A stretch of DNA of 64,000 nt, from NCBI RefSeq assembly GCF_002076895.1, contig NZ_CP020465.1, positions 4,402,001 to 4,466,000 on the forward strand, given 5' to 3'. The translations under genes were made by a program, and so were the position numbers. Under the pieces are notes generated by a model. The model was not told where the DNA came from. It did not search any database and saw only the letters and a list, made by a program, of their open reading frames with translations. Below, in pieces: positions 30,283 to 40,109 of the stretch (positions are counted from its first letter, which is position 1; every line of letters starts with the position of its first letter). The stretch is from Cognaticolwellia beringensis. Lineage in GTDB: Bacteria; Pseudomonadota; Gammaproteobacteria; Enterobacterales; Alteromonadaceae.

Positions 30283-30741
30283 AAAAACTCTCCTAAATGT
30301 AAATACTTGGTATTAATATATCGTTTAATGTCAAAAGTATAGCATTAGATTAATTTGTAAGCTGCTGTTATTAGGTCAATATAATGTAAAAAAATAAGAC
30401 ACAACTTTAAGCTTATAAATAGAAAATATTGTAGGATGGTTTTGTAAAAATTATAGTGACATCTCTAGATAATAACTGGTGCACTCAATAATAAAAAAAT
30501 AAATTATTTATAATCAATAGCATGAAGATTTAAAGTGAATAATAAAACACTGTAAAAGTAGAGGGACATACCCGTTAGTCATCATGGTAAATTCTTTTAA
30601 AGCAATTGAAAAGCCAACCGTTTTCACGATTGGCTTAAATCTAAAAAGCACCATACCGGCTAAATAAATTAAAATGAAAATATAGTATTCAAAAACAACT
30701 TAAATAATACCAATTTCATATAATAGCTTGTAGCAATTTAT
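30283..30741. other. Intergenic region behind fadL
   Basis: About 460 AT-rich bases. It contains the fadL terminator (listed separately) and presumably the promoter of the small membrane protein gene. Nothing else is recognisable. Confidence 0.45.
30607..30638 (-). terminator. Terminator behind the FadL-family gene
   Basis: Stem AAGCCAATCG/CGGTTGGCTT with one G-T pair, followed on the minus strand by TTCAATT. It is about 105 bases after the stop. Confidence 0.6.
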
Positions 30742-32058
30742 TTAAAAGCTTTTGTTATACTGCACCGCTAAAAGCCATGCGTTCCCTTCTGAGCTAAAAC
30801 TCCAGTCTTTATTGCCCACAAAAGGGCTTAATGCATCAGGTAAAGCAGCTAATAAAGCGTCTTCTTCTGTAACCACAACATTGTCACCATTAACATACGA
30901 AATACCAAAATCGACACTGTCCGTGTCATTTAACTGGTATGTCGCACCGGCACTATACCAAAGGCGGTCACTATCCGGTATTGAAATTGAACGATGTTCT
31001 ACTGCCGCAGACTGATCGAATGCCACACCCATTCTCAATGTTACTTCTTGATTAAGATTATATGTTGCGCCTAATGCGAAGCGATAAGTATCTTCAAAAC
31101 TTTCTTGCTTTTCAAAGGCTAACTCATTGCCCGCATAAGCTTCAAGTTTTTCAAAGCTAGACCACTGAGTGAACATTACGCTGTAATGTGCTACCCATTG
31201 AGTCGTCAATTGATGAAAACCTGAGAACTCAGCTATCGATGGCATATCAATAGTTAAACTACCATCTTCTGTCGGTGTCCCCAAACCAGTATAGTCGCCC
31301 TCAAACGCAAGTTCTACTTTGCTTCGATAAGCGAAAGCAATCCTGTGATCACTATTAATTTCATAAACAACACCAACATTCCAACCATAGCCAAAATCGT
31401 CACCCGACATATTTACAACTTCAGTGCTCGTTGGTACCGGTGGAAACACTAAACCAACGCCAGGAATTGTAATACCACTTTCTAGCACCTTACCTGCATG
31501 CCTAATAAGCTCGGCTTCACCATAGACAACATTCAAGCCTAAGCCTAGACTAAGCTGTTCATTAACGCGGTAAGAGCCACTGATGTTAGCATTGATCGTT
31601 TTTAAATCTGTTTTGCCACCAATAGAGCCTGCAGCATAATCTTTTTCGTATTCACTTTTTAAACCATAGTTTGAATTAATAGCTAAACCATAGGCGAAAG
31701 TATCATTTACTGGGTTAATAAAATACGCGGCAGGAATAATAGCACTGGGTACAACTCCATCTTGATCAAGCTCATTTACGTTGTAACCTGCACCCAGTAT
31801 ATCGGGTGCATTAATACCTTCAACTTTAACACCTGGATCAATATACGTTGCCGATAGTGATAAAGATTTTTTGTCGAATAACGCCATTGCTGCTGGGTTA
31901 CGTGCTAACACAGCGGCATCGTCAGCAATCACCGCATCACCGGCAAAAGCACGACCCAAGCCAGAGGCACTTGTTTCGTTTAACTGAAAAGAGGCAGAAT
32001 GAGTATTAAAAGCGGCCAACGCGATAGCAGTGGCGATAATTGATTTTTGTAATGTCAT
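30742..32058 (-). CDS. FadL-family outer membrane long-chain fatty acid transporter
   Basis: A 438-residue beta-barrel with a cleavable signal peptide (cleavage near AFNTHSA-SFQ). The N-terminal hatch segment is ASGLGRAFAGDAVIADDAAV followed by LARNPAAMALF, where the NPA motif is the FadL hallmark. It ends in an aromatic residue (YNKSF), as barrels do. It likely imports long-chain fatty acids or other hydrophobic compounds. It stands alone, with no fad genes beside it. Confidence 0.92.
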   Translation of the reverse strand: MTLQKSIIATAIALAAFNTHSASFQLNETSASGLGRAFAGDAVIADDAAVLARNPAAMALFDKKSLSLSATYIDPGVKVEGINAPDILGAGYNVNELDQDGVVPSAIIPAAYFINPVNDTFAYGLAINSNYGLKSEYEKDYAAGSIGGKTDLKTINANISGSYRVNEQLSLGLGLNVVYGEAELIRHAGKVLESGITIPGVGLVFPPVPTSTEVVNMSGDDFGYGWNVGVVYEINSDHRIAFAYRSKVELAFEGDYTGLGTPTEDGSLTIDMPSIAEFSGFHQLTTQWVAHYSVMFTQWSSFEKLEAYAGNELAFEKQESFEDTYRFALGATYNLNQEVTLRMGVAFDQSAAVEHRSISIPDSDRLWYSAGATYQLNDTDSVDFGISYVNGDNVVVTEEDALLAALPDALSPFVGNKDWSFSSEGNAWLLAVQYNKSF

Positions 32059-32357
32059 ACTAAGTTCTCGAAATTAGGGTATAAGGTTTTTATCGTATTG
32101 AAAATTAAAGTAATACTATGCGAAAAGCCACTTGCACTATGTTAATAAGTGTAACTACAACAACATTAAAATAATATTGAAGTAATGGGCTATTCTCACC
32201 AATAAAATGGATCAGATAAAGAGTGAAAGTGCTATAAATGTTTAAAACGGGAAGTAGTAAAAAAACTTTAAAAGCGGAGATAGTAAGAATATTAACCAGA
32301 ATTTTCTTAAGGAGTATTGAGATATTTAAAAATACAATTTACTGAATTAATCAGTGA

Positions 32358-32444
32358 TGGTACCCGAGGCCGGACTTGAACCGGCACACTCTTACAAGCG
32401 AGGGATTTTAAATCCCTTGTGTCTACCAATTCCACCACTCGGGC
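32358..32444 (-). tRNA. tRNA-Leu(UAA)
   Basis: 87 nt, long variable arm, anticodon loop TTTAAAA with anticodon TAA, acceptor GCCCGAG/CTCGGGT, CCA encoded. Last gene of the eight-tRNA array. Confidence 0.96.
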
Positions 32445-32505
32445 AACGAGAGTATTTTTTATAGTAGAGATTGGGACCCTACTTTGATAGTAAAACTATC
32501 GAATT

Positions 32506-32581
32506 TGGAGCGGCTAACGAGACTCGAACTCGTGACATTCACGTTGGCAACGTGATGCTCTACCAGCTGAGCTACAGCCGC
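32506..32581 (-). tRNA. tRNA-Gly(GCC)
   Basis: 76 nt, acceptor GCGGCTG/TAGCCGC, anticodon GCC in CACGTTGCCAACGTG, CCA encoded. Confidence 0.96.
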
Positions 32582-32622
32582 TTCGTAGATTTTAAAAAAA
32601 CATCTAACTGATAAATCAGTAA

Positions 32623-32709
32623 TGGTACCCGAGGCCGGACTTGAACCGGCACACTCTTACAAGCGAGGGATTTTAAATCCCTTGTGTCTACCAATTCCAC
32701 CACTCGGGC
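32623..32709 (-). tRNA. tRNA-Leu(UAA)
   Basis: Identical by eye to the copy at 32358-32444. Confidence 0.96.
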
Positions 32710-32771
32710 AACGAGAGTTTTTTTTATAGTAGAGATTGGGACCCTACTGTGATAACAAAAGTTATCAAATT

Positions 32772-32847
32772 TGGAGCGGCTAACGAGACTCGAACTCGTG
32801 ACATTCACGTTGGCAACGTGATGCTCTACCAGCTGAGCTACAGCCGC
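32772..32847 (-). tRNA. tRNA-Gly(GCC)
   Basis: Identical by eye to the other Gly copies in this array. Confidence 0.96.
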
Positions 32848-32899
32848 TTCATGGTCTTAATTCATCACAAAAAATTAAGATTTTTACCTATTTAAAATT

Positions 32900-32975
32900 T
32901 GGAGCGGCTAACGAGACTCGAACTCGTGACATTCACGTTGGCAACGTGATGCTCTACCAGCTGAGCTACAGCCGC
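32900..32975 (-). tRNA. tRNA-Gly(GCC)
   Basis: Identical by eye to the other Gly copies in this array. Confidence 0.96.
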
Positions 32976-33041
32976 TTCATATTTTAAATTCACTCTATAC
33001 ATACGCCAATATGTATTAACACCCCTACTGTACTAATGAAA

Positions 33042-33128
33042 TGGTACCCGAGGCCGGACTTGAACCGGCACACTCTTACAAGCGAGGGATTTTAAATCCC
33101 TTGTGTCTACCAATTCCACCACTCGGGC
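33042..33128 (-). tRNA. tRNA-Leu(UAA)
   Basis: Third identical Leu copy. Directly downstream of tRNA-Cys, matching the E. coli glyW-cysT-leuZ order. Confidence 0.96.
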
Positions 33129-33132
33129 AATG

Positions 33133-33206
33133 TGGAGGCGGGTCCCGGAGTCGAACCGAGGTAATCGGATTTGCAATCCGGTGCATGGCCACTCTGCCAA
33201 CCCGCC
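33133..33206 (-). tRNA. tRNA-Cys(GCA)
   Basis: 74 nt, acceptor GGCGGGT/ACCCGCC, anticodon GCA in CGGATTGCAAATCCG, CCA encoded. The only Cys copy in the array; four bases from the next Leu gene. Confidence 0.96.
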
Positions 33207-33264
33207 ATTTTCATCAACTACGAGTAAGGTAGTATTCCTTAGATTATTTCTCTTAAAGAGAAAT

Positions 33265-33340
33265 TGGAGCGGCTAACGAGACTCGAACTCGTGACATTCA
33301 CGTTGGCAACGTGATGCTCTACCAGCTGAGCTACAGCCGC
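33265..33340 (-). tRNA. tRNA-Gly(GCC)
   Basis: First gene of the array, about 150 bases behind pgsA, corresponding to glyW of E. coli. Confidence 0.96.
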
Positions 33341-33373
33341 TTCATCTGCTGACTCCCTGTCAACTGGAAACGC

Positions 33374-33401
33374 ATTCTACATTGAAAAACTTATGAGTCA
33401 A
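33374..33401 (-). promoter_or_regulatory. Sigma-70 promoter of the Gly/Cys/Leu tRNA array
   Basis: On the minus strand TTGACT (33396-33401), a 16-base spacer and TAGAAT (33374-33379), about 35 bases before the first tRNA. It lies in the pgsA-tRNA gap, so the array probably has its own promoter besides read-through. Confidence 0.7.
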
Positions 33402-33487
33402 CCCTTTAATATCAATTTTATTTCGACTGCTCAAAAAGCGACTAATCTGGTGTTTTTTTAACTAAAAATGCCCTATTTAACGACTAA

Positions 33488-34066
33488 TTACTTACTTAAC
33501 TCTGGCCAAGCCGCTTTAAAATAAATTACCATTGACCAAAAAGTAAGCACTGTAGCAATCGCATAAAAACTAAAAGCAGCAAAAAGTAATATTTCATGCG
33601 GAAATTCAAATAAAATTAACGGTATATCATAAGTTGGATACCAAATTAATCCCATAATACCTAACATTTGTGCCGCCGTTTTATATTTTCCCATTTGTGA
33701 AACAGCAATTATGTCTCTTTTACCACGTGAAGACATAAACTCACGTAAGGCACTAATAAATATTTCACGCGCTATCATTAATATCGCTGAAATCGAAATC
33801 CACCAAACTTGCAAGTCTTGGATAAGAATAACTAATGCAGCAACTACCATTAATTTATCTGCAACGGGGTCGATGAATGCCCCAAATGCCGACGACTGAT
33901 TAAGTTTTCGAGCTAAGTAACCATCAAGTGCATCACTAACAGCAGCGAACCAAAAGACAACAAATGCGCCAAAATGATTCCACGATACCGGTAAATAAAA
34001 TACCACGATAAAAACCGGGATTAACACAATTCTAAATAATGTAATTTGGTTGGGGATTGTCCACAT
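33488..34066 (-). CDS. pgsA: CDP-diacylglycerol-glycerol-3-phosphate 3-phosphatidyltransferase
   Basis: It makes phosphatidylglycerophosphate, the first committed step to phosphatidylglycerol and cardiolipin, in the inner membrane. The CDP-alcohol phosphotransferase motif is complete: DALDGYLARKLNQSSAFGAF followed by IDPVADK. Several hydrophobic helices are present, and the 192-residue length is normal. It begins MWTIPNQITLFRI. It lies in the conserved uvrY-uvrC-pgsA-tRNA block. Confidence 0.96.
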   Translation of the reverse strand: MWTIPNQITLFRIVLIPVFIVVFYLPVSWNHFGAFVVFWFAAVSDALDGYLARKLNQSSAFGAFIDPVADKLMVVAALVILIQDLQVWWISISAILMIAREIFISALREFMSSRGKRDIIAVSQMGKYKTAAQMLGIMGLIWYPTYDIPLILFEFPHEILLFAAFSFYAIATVLTFWSMVIYFKAAWPELSK

Positions 34067-34176
34067 AATATGTCTTATATTCTTATCGTTAGCTGATCAA
34101 GATTGAATTGAGCTTAACCTCATTGAAATAATAAATACCTCAATGGGTATTACAGACATTTTACACAGATCGAGGA

Positions 34177-36030
34177 CTAATTGTCATGCAAGGCGTCATA
34201 AATATTTTCCGCCAACACTTTACTCACACCTGGCACTTTTTCCAACGTTGCTCTATCTGCCTTTAAAACTTCTTGTAAGCCACCCAAATACTGTAAAAGG
34301 GCTTGTCTTTTCTTAGCCCCTATTCCTGGAATGGTTTCTAATGTTGACTTTTTACTGGCCTTTTGTCGTTTGGCTCGGTGTCCAGTAATTGCGAAGCGGT
34401 GAGACTCATCACGTATATGCTGCACTAAATGTAAAGCCGGAGATGTGGCAGGCAACGATATTAATTGATGGCTACCTGCTAAAATTAATGTTTCAAGCCC
34501 CGGTTTTCTCGACTCACCTTTAGCAACACCAACCAATAACGGTGTTTTTACTTGATCAATGCCAGCAAAAAAATCTTCAGCCTTAGCTAACTGCCCTTTA
34601 CCACCATCAATAAAAATAATGTCAGGCATTTTTTCTTCACTGGTCACTTTGCTGTAACGTTTATCTAAAGCAAACGCCATGGCCGCATAATCATCGCCTG
34701 GGGTAATACCGTGCACGTTATAACGCCGATAATCGCTTTTTAATGGCCCTTCTTGGTCAAACACTACATTTGACGCCACGGTTTGTTGTCCCATAGTGTG
34801 GCTAATATCAAAACATTCAATGCGCGATATACCATTGGTTAATTCAAACACTTCATTTAACGCTGAAAATCTTGCTTGCATCGACTCTTTATGAGAGTTT
34901 CTAGTCATTAAAGCGGTCGCAGCATTCGTACAAGCTAATTTAAGGTACTGTGCACGCTCAGTGCGAACATTATGCGACATCTTTACATCATGCTCGGCTT
35001 GGTCGCTAATAACCTTAATTATCTCTTGCTGACTTTCAATTGCCTCAGGAATAATGATTTCTTTTGGGATAGCGCCTAAGTTCAAATCATTGCCAATATA
35101 GTGTTGACTGATAAAAGCCGCAATTATTTCCGCATCGCTAGTATCTACCGGCACCGTTGGGAAATAACTTTTACTGCCTAATATTTTATGCTCTCGAACA
35201 AATAATAAATGGATACAAGCTTGAGATTTATGACGATGTAACCCTATCACATCCATTTCTGCAGCCGAGCCACTGACAAATTGCTGTTGCTGAACTTTTC
35301 GTAAGGTAGCTATTTGGTCTCTATACTTTGCCGCATGCTCAAAGTTTAACGTTTTACTGGCGTTCTCCATGTTCTCGACCAAATGTTCAATTACTTTGTT
35401 GCTTTTGCCCTTGAGAAACAACTTAGCTAACTGAACTTGCTTTTGATAATCACTTGGCGATATTTTATCAACACAAGGGGCAGAACAACGCCCCAGTTGA
35501 TGTTGCAAACATGGGCGACTTCTCGCCCGATAATAACTGTCCTCACACTGCCTCAACGGAAAAAGCTTTTGCATAAGGCGCAAGCTCTCCCAGACTGCAC
35601 CTACGGTCGGGTATGGGCCAAAATAATCGCCTTTAACTTTCTTACCACCACGGTGTAAGCCTAATTTCGGATGTTTATGATCGGTAATCAATAAGTACGG
35701 GTAAGATTTATCATCACGCAGTAAAATATTATATTTCGGTTGGTACTTCTTAATATAATTATTTTCAAGGATCAGCGCTTCACCTTCCGTATGGGTAACG
35801 GTAACGTCTATAGCGGATATTTGTTTAACTAGGGCGCGAGTTTTATTACTACCAACATCTTTGCGAAAATAACTCGCCAGACGTTTTTTTAATTGTTTAG
35901 CCTTACCAACATAAATCACCGTTTGGGTTATATCGTACATACGATAAACCCCGGCTTGTTCGGAAACGGCGGCTAAAAAGGCTTTATGATCAAATAAGGT
36001 TTCATCATTTGATAAGATTTTCTCAGACAA
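34177..36030 (-). CDS. uvrC: Excinuclease ABC subunit C
   Basis: It makes the dual incisions in nucleotide excision repair with UvrB. Domains: GIY-YIG nuclease (about 24-100, GVYRMYDITQTVIYVGKAKQ), the Cys-rich region near 160-190 (RSRPCLQHQLGRCSAPCVD), UVR/UvrB-contact helix near 205-240, RNase H-like nuclease (ECFDISHTMGQQTVASNVVF and DIIFIDGGKGQL), and a helix-hairpin-helix pair at the end (IPGIGAKKRQALLQYLGG). 617 residues, full length. The start is a TTG two bases after the uvrY stop, so translational coupling is likely. Confidence 0.96.
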   Translation of the reverse strand: MSEKILSNDETLFDHKAFLAAVSEQAGVYRMYDITQTVIYVGKAKQLKKRLASYFRKDVGSNKTRALVKQISAIDVTVTHTEGEALILENNYIKKYQPKYNILLRDDKSYPYLLITDHKHPKLGLHRGGKKVKGDYFGPYPTVGAVWESLRLMQKLFPLRQCEDSYYRARSRPCLQHQLGRCSAPCVDKISPSDYQKQVQLAKLFLKGKSNKVIEHLVENMENASKTLNFEHAAKYRDQIATLRKVQQQQFVSGSAAEMDVIGLHRHKSQACIHLLFVREHKILGSKSYFPTVPVDTSDAEIIAAFISQHYIGNDLNLGAIPKEIIIPEAIESQQEIIKVISDQAEHDVKMSHNVRTERAQYLKLACTNAATALMTRNSHKESMQARFSALNEVFELTNGISRIECFDISHTMGQQTVASNVVFDQEGPLKSDYRRYNVHGITPGDDYAAMAFALDKRYSKVTSEEKMPDIIFIDGGKGQLAKAEDFFAGIDQVKTPLLVGVAKGESRKPGLETLILAGSHQLISLPATSPALHLVQHIRDESHRFAITGHRAKRQKASKKSTLETIPGIGAKKRQALLQYLGGLQEVLKADRATLEKVPGVSKVLAENIYDALHDN

Positions 36031-36032
36031 GG

Positions 36033-36677
36033 CTAAAAAACTTCAGTTTTCAACATACCATGACGAATCGCTAAATGTGTTAACTCAACATCATTACCAA
36101 CATTAAGCTTTTCAAACATACGGTAACGGTAGCTGTTAATCGTTTTTGTGCTCAGTACTAATTGCTCAGAAATATTAGGTACTTTTTCGCCCCGAGTGAT
36201 CATTAACATAATTTGTAATTCGCGTTCAGATAAACTACTGAAAGGGTTTTCATCGGGAGATTTAAATTGGCTTAACGCCATTTGTTGGGCAATTTCTGGT
36301 GTTATATAGCGTTGACCACTGTTAACAGCTCGAATCGCATTAATCATCTCATCAGGGCCAGCTCCTTTAGTCAGGTAACCTGCTGCGCCAATCTGCATGA
36401 CTTTTGTTGGAATGGGGTCCTCACTATATACGGTTAACACAATAACTTTTACATCGGGTGCATAACGAATGATTTTTTTCGTCGCTTGTAAGCCGCCAAT
36501 ACCGGGCATGTTCATATCCATCAGAACAACATTCGGCTCAATTTTACGACAAAACTGCACGGCTTCCTCGCCTGTTTTGGCTTCACCAATCACCTTAAGT
36601 CCTTTTACTTCGTCCAGTATTTTTCGTATTCCAGTACGAACCAACTCATGGTCATCAACTAACAAAACATTTATCAA
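36033..36677 (-). CDS. uvrY: UvrY/GacA-family response regulator
   Basis: This response regulator of the BarA/UvrY (GacS/GacA) system normally activates the small RNAs that titrate CsrA. The receiver domain has the acidic pair in LLVDDHELVRTGI, phospho-Asp in VVLMDMNMPGI and the Lys in TKGAG. The LuxR-type helix-turn-helix is LSERELQIMLMITRGEKVPN. The start is TTG (MINVLLVDDHEL by family alignment). It is followed immediately by uvrC, as in E. coli. The sensor kinase is not in this window. Confidence 0.95.
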   Translation of the reverse strand: MINVLLVDDHELVRTGIRKILDEVKGLKVIGEAKTGEEAVQFCRKIEPNVVLMDMNMPGIGGLQATKKIIRYAPDVKVIVLTVYSEDPIPTKVMQIGAAGYLTKGAGPDEMINAIRAVNSGQRYITPEIAQQMALSQFKSPDENPFSSLSERELQIMLMITRGEKVPNISEQLVLSTKTINSYRYRMFEKLNVGNDVELTHLAIRHGMLKTEVF

Positions 36678-36816
36678 CGTAGGATTACCTTATGAATACT
36701 TTATAAAAAGTAGCGGAGTTAAGACAAAATAATATAGCGAATAGGGCTTTAACACAATCTAAATTCAGCTTTTTGAAAAATTTAGTTATCTCAATCAAGC
36801 CAATTGAACGGACTAA

Positions 36817-37071
36817 TTATAGGTCATTTTTATTCAGCCAGTTATTTAATAAGCCAATTTGACCATTTTTATAGGCCGCATAAGTCAATCGAACCGCATT
36901 ACTTAAAATAATACTGTCATTCCACTTTGTTTGATCGGCAATCAATTCGTAGCATTTTTGTGCTTCAGGTGAGAGGTAACCGCGCATTTCTTTCTTACCA
37001 CGGTCTTTTTGTCGTTCACGATAACGTTTTTGTTTCTCAGCATTAGTTAACGCTTTCTTTTTAATATTCAT
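36817..37071 (-). CDS. Small basic protein, function unknown
   Basis: 84 residues from the ATG at 37071; a longer frame exists upstream but lacks a ribosome site. The first 30 residues are strongly basic and helical (KKALTNAEKQKRYRERQKDR), then EMRGYLSPEAQKCYELIAD and a helical end with AVRLTYAAYKNGQIGLLNNW. The layout resembles small DNA-binding regulators of the ribbon-helix-helix kind, but I do not recognise a family. It is divergent from fabA; regulation of fabA is possible but not shown. Confidence 0.5.
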   Translation of the reverse strand: MNIKKKALTNAEKQKRYRERQKDRGKKEMRGYLSPEAQKCYELIADQTKWNDSIILSNAVRLTYAAYKNGQIGLLNNWLNKNDL

Positions 37072-37187
37072 CAATAAGTTACCTAATTTAAGTTTAAAAC
37101 ACCATCGGTTACGCATAACCAATTCTGGCAAATTTATCAGCAATTGTTAAGTAAAATATTGATTTATTTAACTGTTCGGAGTTGTTT

Positions 37188-37205
37188 AGCGTACAAGTGT
37201 TCGCT
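37188..37205 (+). promoter_or_regulatory. FabR-like operator upstream of fabA
   Basis: AGCGTACAAGTGTTCGCT has the symmetry AGCGnACAnnTGTnCGCT. It closely resembles the operator bound by FabR before fabA and fabB in enterobacteria. It lies 43 bases before the fabA ATG. Confidence 0.7.
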
Positions 37206-37247
37206 AAAGTAACGTCTTTGAAATTATTAATAAATCTAAGTGATCAC

Positions 37248-37763
37248 ATGGAACAACAAAATTCGTTCTCAAAAGAAGACCTAGTAAAAGCTGGTACTGG
37301 TGAAATGTTTGGCCCCGGTAATAGTCAATTACCCTCTGACAATATGTTAATGATGGATAGAATTGTTAGCATTACAGATGATGGCGGTGAACATGGTAAA
37401 GGCGAAATTATTGCTGAATTAGACATAACCCCTGACCTTTGGTTTTTCGATTGTCATTTCAAAGGTGACCCGGTAATGCCTGGTTGTTTAGGTTTAGACG
37501 CCATGTGGCAATTAACCGGTTTCTTCTTAGCATGGTCAGGCGGCCCAGGTCACGGACGTGCATTAGGTGTAGGTGAAGTTAAATTCACTGGTCAAATTTT
37601 ACCAACAGCTAAAAAAGTAACTTACAAAATCACCTTAAAACGCGTGATTAAACGTAAACTATTTATGGGTATTGCTGACGGTACCGTTTCTGTTGACGGT
37701 AGAGTTATCTATACAGCAAAAGATTTAAAAGTTGGTTTATTTACTGATACAACTAAGTTTTAA
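37248..37763 (+). CDS. fabA: 3-hydroxydecanoyl-ACP dehydratase/isomerase
   Basis: It dehydrates 3-hydroxydecanoyl-ACP and isomerises the product to the cis-3 form, the entry to unsaturated fatty acids. The active His and Asp are in [20 protein letters not shown]. 171 residues from the ATG at 37248, matching the usual length; the longer upstream frame would read through the operator and is not used. It begins [20 protein letters not shown]. Its partner FabB is not in this window. Confidence 0.96.
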   Translation: MEQQNSFSKEDLVKAGTGEMFGPGNSQLPSDNMLMMDRIVSITDDGGEHGKGEIIAELDITPDLWFFDCHFKGDPVMPGCLGLDAMWQLTGFFLAWSGGPGHGRALGVGEVKFTGQILPTAKKVTYKITLKRVIKRKLFMGIADGTVSVDGRVIYTAKDLKVGLFTDTTKF

Positions 37764-37785
37764 TTATTATTGTTTCAAGTGTGTA

Positions 37786-38423
37786 TCTATTCATGTTGGA
37801 TAGGCTTAAGCTTTATAAATGACGGCATAAATGCCGACCTACAAAGATAACTACATCATGAAAGTAAAAAGCCAGCAGTTACGCTGGCTTTTGTGTATCT
37901 AATATCCAATGTTATTAATGTATTTTGTAGGTCGGGCTTCAGCCCGTCAAAATGACGGCATAAATGCCGACCTACAATGATAACTACACCATAAAAATAA
38001 AAAGCCAGCATTCAAGCTGGCTTTTGTGTATCTAATATCCAATGTTATTAATGTACTTTGTAGGTCGGGTTTCAGCACGTAAAAATGACGGCATAAATGC
38101 CGACCTACAAAGATAACTCCACCTTAAAAATAAAAAGCCAGCATTGACACTGGCTTTTGTGTATCTAATATCCAATGTTATTAATGTACTTTGTAGGTCG
38201 GGCTTCAGCCCGTAAAAATGACGGCATAAATGCCGACCTACAAAGATAACTCCACCTTAAAAATAAAAAGCCAGCATTGACACTGGCTTTTGTGTATCTA
38301 ATATCCAATGTTATTAATGTACTTTGTAGGTCGGGCTTCAGCCCGTCAAAATGACGGCATAAATGCCGACCTACAAAGATAACTACATCATGAAAATAAA
38401 AAGCCAGCAGTTACGCTGGCTTT
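37786..38423. repeat. 133-bp tandem repeat array between fabA and gltX
   Basis: Five copies of a terminator-like hairpin AAAGCCAGC...GCTGGCTTT start near 37868, 38001, 38134, 38267 and 38401, giving a period of 133-134 bases. Between them lie four copies of a palindrome GTAGGTCGGGCTTCAGCCCG plus TGACGGCATAAATGCCGACC; a decayed copy opens the array. Unit spacers (TATCTAATATCCAATGTTAT) are nearly identical. The hairpins are symmetrical enough to end transcription from both convergent genes. Confidence 0.9.
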
Positions 38424-38460
38424 GGGTTATTATTTTTTCGTAACACGTTAAGTGTATAAA

Positions 38461-39873
38461 TTAACTATTGGCGATACGAGCATCAACCACAGCAATTGCT
38501 TGATCAATTCTCGCCAAAACTTTTTGTTGGTCTAATAATGCTAAGGTAATGTCCAACGACGGTGAATTCCCCCCCCCCGTTGCCGCAACACGCAATGGCA
38601 TGCCTACTTTACCCATACCGACTTCAAGCTCTGTCGCAGTATCATTAATCGCGGCATGAATCGGTGCCGCTGACCAATCAGTTAACGCTGCTAACTTCTC
38701 TTTTACCAATAGCAATGGCGCTTTAACAACCGGACGTAAATGTTTTTTAACAGCGCTAGCATCAAGTTCTGTGAAATCTTCATAAAAGTAGCGGCTAATT
38801 TGCGCCATTTCTTTTAGTGTTTTAACGCGATCAGCTTGTATTTTAACTATTTCTTCAAGCGCAGGGCCATTTTCAACATTAATCCCTTGCTCTGCCATGT
38901 GCCAAGCAAGATGAGTGGCAACGTACGCAGGATCTAATGTTTTCATATAATGCTGATTCACCCAAATAAGTTTATCAGTATTAAAGCCTGAAGCTGCACG
39001 ATTACAATCTTTAAGATCAAATAACTCAATCATCTCTTCACGAGAAAAAATTTCTTTATCGCCATGTGACCAACCTAAACGCACTAAATAATTAAGTAAT
39101 GCTTCCGGTAAGTAACCGTCATCACGATATTGCATTACACCAACCGCGCCATGACGTTTCGATAAACGTTTACCGTCATCGCCCAAAATCATAGGGATAT
39201 GAGCATACTCAGGTACCGCGGCACCTAAAGCAATTAAGATATTAATTTGTTTTGGTGTATTACTAATATGGTCATCACCACGCACCACATGAGAAACTTT
39301 CATATCCCAATCATCAACAACAACAGTTAAGTTGTATGTAGGTGTTCCGTCTGAACGCGCAATAATTAAATCATCAAGTTGCTCATTACTTATCGTAATA
39401 TCACCTTTAACCATGTCTTTAATAACTACATCGCCGTCTAACGGATTTTTAAAACGAATAGCATAGGGCTTATCTTCTGGGTAATCAGTGCGTTCACGCC
39501 ATAAACCATTATATTTCTCAATTTCACCTTTCGCTTTTGCTTCTTCACGCATAGCGTCGACTTCTTCAGCGGTGCTGTAACAACGATAAGCGTTTCCAGA
39601 AGCTAATAATTGCTCAATAACTTCTTTATAGCGATCAAAACGTTGAGTTTGAAAGTAAGGCCCATGAGTCCATGGTAAGTCTAACCAATTCATGCCATCC
39701 ATAATAGCGTCAACAGAGGCTTGTGTTGAACGTTCTATGTCGGTGTCTTCTATTCTAAGAATAAAGTCACCGCCATTTTTTTGCGCATAGAGCCAGCTAT
39801 ATAAAGCAGTACGAGCACCACCAACATGTAAGTATCCCGTTGGGCTTGGAGCAAATCGAGTTGTTAAAGTCAT
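38461..39873 (-). CDS. gltX: Glutamyl-tRNA synthetase
   Basis: It charges tRNA-Glu. The class I signature is [20 protein letters not shown] (HIGH-type) and the KMSKS-type loop is [10 protein letters not shown]. 470 residues from the ATG at 39873, the normal length. A run of ten C (ten G in the coding strand) near 38569-38578 encodes part of ATGGGNSP close to the C-terminus, where E. coli has a similar TGAGQSP; the frame is intact. It is divergent from the tRNA-Val cluster, the same arrangement as gltX/valUXY of E. coli. Confidence 0.96.
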   Translation of the reverse strand: MTLTTRFAPSPTGYLHVGGARTALYSWLYAQKNGGDFILRIEDTDIERSTQASVDAIMDGMNWLDLPWTHGPYFQTQRFDRYKEVIEQLLASGNAYRCYSTAEEVDAMREEAKAKGEIEKYNGLWRERTDYPEDKPYAIRFKNPLDGDVVIKDMVKGDITISNEQLDDLIIARSDGTPTYNLTVVVDDWDMKVSHVVRGDDHISNTPKQINILIALGAAVPEYAHIPMILGDDGKRLSKRHGAVGVMQYRDDGYLPEALLNYLVRLGWSHGDKEIFSREEMIELFDLKDCNRAASGFNTDKLIWVNQHYMKTLDPAYVATHLAWHMAEQGINVENGPALEEIVKIQADRVKTLKEMAQISRYFYEDFTELDASAVKKHLRPVVKAPLLLVKEKLAALTDWSAAPIHAAINDTATELEVGMGKVGMPLRVAATGGGNSPSLDITLALLDQQKVLARIDQAIAVVDARIANS

Positions 39874-40109
39874 AAAAGTCTCAATCAAATATATCTATTT
39901 GTTTAAATGAATAAATTAAACAAAGGTAATTAAAAAAGTTGTCGGCATTTTATCAGGCAAGCGAAGTAAATACACCTTTTAGCATGTTAAATTTATTCGC
40001 TATCCGTAATGATAAACAAAAATAAAGTTCACAAAACCATCAGTCTGTCGAAATTTAGAGCGTTCAAGCTAAATAGTTAAAAAAAATATAAAAAATTACT
40101 GACTTTAGG

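Noticed and set aside
32572..33232. Open frames crossing the tRNA-Leu, tRNA-Gly and tRNA-Cys genes
   Set aside because: They read straight through intact tRNA genes, a well-known source of false proteins.
37786..38423. Possible CRISPR array
   Set aside because: Whole 133-bp units repeat, including the would-be spacers, and no cas genes are near.
38461..39873. Frameshift in gltX at the G-run
   Set aside because: The frame continues through the run with normal family sequence on both sides, and full length is kept.
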